Of a stretch of DNA of 8,748 bases, positions 6,675-8,748 are shown piece by piece (within the stretch, counting starts at the first letter, position 1; each line of letters starts with the position of its first letter). The stretch is from Ramlibacter sp. (GTDB lineage Bacteria; Pseudomonadota; Gammaproteobacteria; Burkholderiales; Burkholderiaceae_C). The stretch is taken from the NCBI GenBank assembly GCA_026785815.1, contig JAJAZH010000379.1:1-8748 (forward strand). Direction: 5' to 3'. Under the pieces are notes generated by a model. The model saw only the letters and a list, made by a program, of their open reading frames with translations, had not been told where the DNA came from and did no database searches. The translations under genes were made by a program, and so were the position numbers.

Positions 6675-7105
6675 GAGCCGATCACCTGGCAGTCGCCGGT
6701 GCCGCCCACGATATGGCGCACCTGCTGCGAGAGGGAGCCGAACACCTTCGCGCCCGGGTTGCCGGTTCCGGCCTGACCCATCAGGATGCGGTCGCATTCC
6801 AGCTCGTGCGCCACCCGGGCGATCGTCTCCGCACTGCGGCCCACTCGCACGACGGTGGTGTAACGCACGCCCGCCGCATCGAGCTGCGCGCGCGCGGGCA
6901 GCAAATCATCGGCGCCCGCCTTCAGCTGCAGCTGCTGCAGTTCGCCGCTGCCGAAGAACATCGCCACATGGCCGGACACCGCCAGCTGCACGCTCAGCAG
7001 GTGCACCGCCACTGGTTCCTTGCCGTTGATGCTGATCGCTTCCGCGACCGCGGCGCGAGTGCGCGCCGCATTGGTGGGATCCACCGGGATCAGGACTTTT
7101 CTCAT
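6671..7105 (-). CDS. Universal stress protein (UspA family), nucleotide-binding type
   Basis: This is a 144-residue single-domain cytoplasmic Usp protein. The N-terminal strand KVLIPVDPT (3-11) carries the nucleotide-contacting Asp9. The ATP-binding signature G-x2-G-x9-G-S is intact: Gly110, Gly113, Gly123 and Ser124 in the segment MGQAGTGNPGAKVFGSLSQQV. It therefore belongs to the ATP-binding Usp class rather than the non-binding UspA class. A long linker-like region at about 44-66 (VSGHVAMFFGSGELQQLQLKAG) lies between strand 2 and the following helix. The start at 7105 has AAGGAGA at a 6-nt distance. An upstream extension of the frame overlaps terC and is not family-like. It lies 17 nt after terC and is almost surely co-transcribed with it. 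Its stop codon overlaps that of ybdK. Which stress it serves is not shown; pairing with a TerC protein hints at metal or envelope stress, which is inference. Confidence 0.92.
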   Translation of the reverse strand: MRKVLIPVDPTNAARTRAAVAEAISINGKEPVAVHLLSVQLAVSGHVAMFFGSGELQQLQLKAGADDLLPARAQLDAAGVRYTTVVRVGRSAETIARVAHELECDRILMGQAGTGNPGAKVFGSLSQQVRHIVGGTGDCQVIGS

Positions 7106-7122
7106 GCTGCTCTCCTTGCGAA

Positions 7123-7833
7123 TCAGTTGGCGGGCTGCTCTACTCCGCGAAGCAGCTCCTGCTGCGCGACGTTGCGGGACCAGAGCCACTTGCCCAGCGC
7201 GATCACGAGTACCGCGCCCGCGACCGGGGCGAGGGTGTGGAGGGTGTTGTGACTTGCCATCCAGCCGGTGACTGAGGGATCGGTCACGGCCATTTCACCG
7301 GCCACCCAGCCGAGCAGTCCGGCGCCGATGGTGATGATCGCGGGGAAGCGGGCCATCAGCTTGAGGATCAGGGTGCTGCCGTAGATGATCAGGGGGATGC
7401 TGATGACCAGGCCGATCACCAGCAGCGGCACGTTGCCCTTCGCGGCCGCGGCGACCCCGATGACGTTGTCCAGGCTCATCACCAGGTCGGCCACGATGAT
7501 CGTCTTGATCGCTGCCACGAGGTTGGAATGGCCTTTCAGTTCTTCCTCGCCGCCGCCGCCCTTGAGCAGGCCGACACCGATCCAGACCAGCAGCACGGCG
7601 CCCACCAGCTTGAGGTAAGGCAGCGTGAGCAGGAAGATCGCGAAGAAGGTCAGCACGATCCGCAGCACGATGGCACCGACGCTCCCGAAGATGATCGCCT
7701 TCTTCTGCTGCGTCGGCGGCAGCGACCGGGAGGCGAGCGCGATGACGACCGCGTTGTCGCCGCTCAGGACGATATTGATCATGATGATCTGCCCGAGGGC
7801 GATCATGAACTCGGAGGTGGCGAACTCGAACAT
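7123..7833 (-). CDS. TerC family integral membrane protein (YjbE-type), putative Mn2+/metal exporter
   Basis: This 236-residue inner-membrane protein of the TerC family has about seven spans. Both signature motifs are intact: N-x-x-LSGDNA (Asn20 to Ala28, with Asp26) near the N-terminus, and ADLVMSLDNVIGVAA (115-129, with Asp116 and Asp122). The two are internal repeats whose acidic residues are thought to bind metal. A short charged loop (KGGGGEEELKGHSN, 91-104) separates the halves. Characterised members (E. coli Alx, B. subtilis MeeF and MeeY) are linked to manganese export. The shorter, domain-less form here fits the YjbE subgroup. The ATG at 7833 has AGGAGA 6 nt upstream; the longer frame upstream is not family-like. 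It heads a terC-usp operon. The 129-nt gap before it contains 11-bp tandem repeats, and I see no yybP-ykoY manganese riboswitch core there. Confidence 0.92.
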   Translation of the reverse strand: MFEFATSEFMIALGQIIMINIVLSGDNAVVIALASRSLPPTQQKKAIIFGSVGAIVLRIVLTFFAIFLLTLPYLKLVGAVLLVWIGVGLLKGGGGEEELKGHSNLVAAIKTIIVADLVMSLDNVIGVAAAAKGNVPLLVIGLVISIPLIIYGSTLILKLMARFPAIITIGAGLLGWVAGEMAVTDPSVTGWMASHNTLHTLAPVAGAVLVIALGKWLWSRNVAQQELLRGVEQPAN

Positions 7834-7881
7834 CTGGTCTCCTGGAATGGGTTGACGCCCCGGGTGGAGCCGTCGCATTCG

Positions 7882-7887
7882 AGGATA
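7882..7887 (-). promoter_or_regulatory. Candidate -10 element of terC
   Basis: Read on the minus strand this is TATCCT, 4 of 6 matches to TATAAT. No acceptable -35 is found 16-18 bp upstream (AGAAAG there), which would suit an activator-dependent promoter. If correct, the start of transcription would be near 7875 and the centre of the three best repeats near -61. This is a weak call from base matching alone. Confidence 0.25.
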
Positions 7888-7919
7888 GGGAAGGCAGCTG
7901 ACGCCTTTCTGCCGCCGAA

Positions 7920-7963
7920 CTGTCAGCAACATGTCGCCAAGCTGTCGCCAGGCTGACCGCGCT
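7920..7963. promoter_or_regulatory. Tandem 11-bp direct repeats, probable OmpR/PhoB-family operator
   Basis: On the plus strand the units are ctgtcagcaac (7920-7930), atgtcgccaag (7931-7941), ctgtcgccagg (7942-7952) and a weak fourth unit, ctgaccgcgct (7953-7963). The TGTC core at positions 2-5 and CA at positions 8-9 are identical in the first three. Units 2 and 3 agree at 9 of 11 bases, and units 1 and 2 at 7 of 11. The 11-bp period puts each unit on the same face of the helix, as in Pho boxes and other winged-helix response regulator sites. It lies just after the histidine kinase stop and 87 nt before the terC start, so terC is the natural target. The binding protein is unknown; the kinase's partner regulator is a good candidate but lies outside the window. 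Confidence 0.55.
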
Positions 7964-8748
7964 CAGGGCGCGGAGCGGCTCACGGGGAAGAACACGCTGA
8001 AGGTGTTGCCGACGCCGTCGCGGTCTTCCTCCAGGGTGATCCGTGCGCCATGCAGGCTGGCGATCTCGCTCACGATGGCCAGGCCCAGGCCGCTGCCGTC
8101 GACGTTGCTTCCCAGCAAGCGATGGAAGCGCTCGAAGATGCGGTTCCTCTCTTCCACCGGGATGCTCGGGCCGTCGTCGCTGATGGACAGCCGGCCATGG
8201 CCGTCCTCGGCGCTGACGGCGACCGTCACCTTGCCATTGCGCTGGCTATAGCGGACGGCGTTGTCGATCAGGTTGTTGCCCAGCTCCCGCAGCCGGTCCG
8301 GATCGGCGTCGATCATGACCGGCGCACCGCCGTCGAAGCCCAGGTCGATCCCCGCCTTGATCGCCTGCGGCACCCACTCCATGCTGAGGTCGAGGGCAAA
8401 GGCGTTCAGGTCCAGCGCCTGCATCGATACCGACTCGGTGGCGCCGGGCTCGTTGCGCGCGAGTGACAGCAATTGCCTCACCAGGCGCGAGAGACGGTCA
8501 GCTCCGACATAGACCTGCGCCAGCGAATGCCGTATCTGGTCGGGGTCGGTCTCGCGCAGACCCATCTCTATCTGGGCCTTCAGCCCTGCCACGGGGGTCT
8601 TGAGCTGGTGGGCGGCGTCGGCGATGAATCGGTTCTGGAAGTCCAGCGTCTTCGCCAGCCGCTGCATCAGGTGATTCACTTCCTGCACCAGCGGCCGGAC
8701 CTCGCCGGGGACCCCGTGCAGGTCGATCGGCGTGAGATCCAGGTGGGA
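7963..8748 (-). CDS. Sensor histidine kinase, C-terminal part (TctE/QseC-like), partial
   Basis: This is the C-terminal 261 residues of an inner-membrane two-component sensor kinase; the frame is open at the right edge, so no start is in the window. Using visible-residue numbers, the segment begins inside the linker/HAMP-like part (VPGEVRPLVQEVNHLMQRL, 13-31). The HisKA phosphoacceptor box FIADAAHQLKTPVAGLK follows with His47. The HATPase region shows the N box ELGNNLIDNAVRYS, a G1 box ISDDGPSIP, the F box RIFERFHRL and the G2 box GSGLGLAIV. In G1 the usual D-x-G-x-G reads D-D-G-P-S, so one glycine is replaced by serine. The AAHQLKTP sequence and layout match kinases of the tricarboxylate TctE and QseC type, which pair with OmpR-family regulators usually encoded just upstream. 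The stimulus cannot be told because the sensory domain is missing. It ends inside the repeat operator ahead of terC. Confidence 0.93.
   Translation of the reverse strand, partial: SHLDLTPIDLHGVPGEVRPLVQEVNHLMQRLAKTLDFQNRFIADAAHQLKTPVAGLKAQIEMGLRETDPDQIRHSLAQVYVGADRLSRLVRQLLSLARNEPGATESVSMQALDLNAFALDLSMEWVPQAIKAGIDLGFDGGAPVMIDADPDRLRELGNNLIDNAVRYSQRNGKVTVAVSAEDGHGRLSISDDGPSIPVEERNRIFERFHRLLGSNVDGSGLGLAIVSEIASLHGARITLEEDRDGVGNTFSVFFPVSRSAP

Noticed and set aside
5478..6797. Long minus-strand ORF (439 codons) opposite ybdK
   Set aside because: It is a shadow of the high-GC ybdK gene: Arg/Gly/Ala/His-rich, without motifs or a ribosome binding site, and it would lie wholly antisense to a strongly conserved enzyme.
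7893..7913. Inverted repeat ggcag...ctgcc upstream of terC
   Set aside because: Only 5 bp arms with an 11-nt gap, which is easily due to chance in GC-rich sequence.
7834..7962. yybP-ykoY manganese riboswitch upstream of terC
   Set aside because: This was looked for because some TerC-family genes carry it. I see no recognisable conserved core or paired helices in the leader, which would be only about 40-130 nt.

Overview
The window is dense, high-GC chromosomal DNA with long shadow ORFs on the opposite strands. Its content (rpe divergent from apaG, a Gcr-type 'SpecificRecomb' membrane protein, a YbdK-type carboxylate-amine ligase, a TctE/QseC-like histidine kinase) suggests a betaproteobacterium, most likely order Burkholderiales. 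This rests on family recognition, not on a search. I see no insertion sequence, prophage, CRISPR array, tRNA or rRNA. Most of the window is ordinary chromosome.

Layout. 1-510 (-) is the N-terminal part of a large-subunit, HPII-type catalase running off the left edge. 511-801 is a divergent intergenic region. 802-1101 (+) is a small, hydrophilic, probably disordered hypothetical protein whose end overlaps the end of rpe (1082-1774, -). rpe and apaG (1826-2206, +) diverge from a 51-nt gap that holds a perfect 8-bp inverted repeat directly before the rpe start codon. A plus-strand run follows: a Gcr-family membrane protein (2250-4220), a 418-aa cation:proton-antiporter-like membrane protein (4253-5509) and a YbdK-type ligase (5499-6674), the last two overlapping by 11 nt. 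The run meets a minus-strand block: universal stress protein (6671-7105), TerC/YjbE-type membrane protein (7123-7833) and the C-terminal part of a sensor histidine kinase (7963-8748), which runs off the right edge. The two blocks share one CTAG that supplies a stop codon on each strand.

How the parts may work together. The terC-usp pair looks like a short operon. Between it and the kinase gene are three good and one weak 11-bp tandem repeats. That spacing is typical of OmpR/PhoB-family response regulator sites, so this two-component system, or another, may control the metal-efflux/stress pair. The antiporter and YbdK ligase are probably translationally coupled. The catalase and the small hydrophilic protein diverge from a shared region and have similar Shine-Dalgarno contexts, which may mean a shared stress response. 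The best leads are the 11-bp repeat operator, the hairpin at the rpe start, the antiporter-like protein without the usual acidic pair, and a membrane protein family that carries a 'site-specific recombinase' label.
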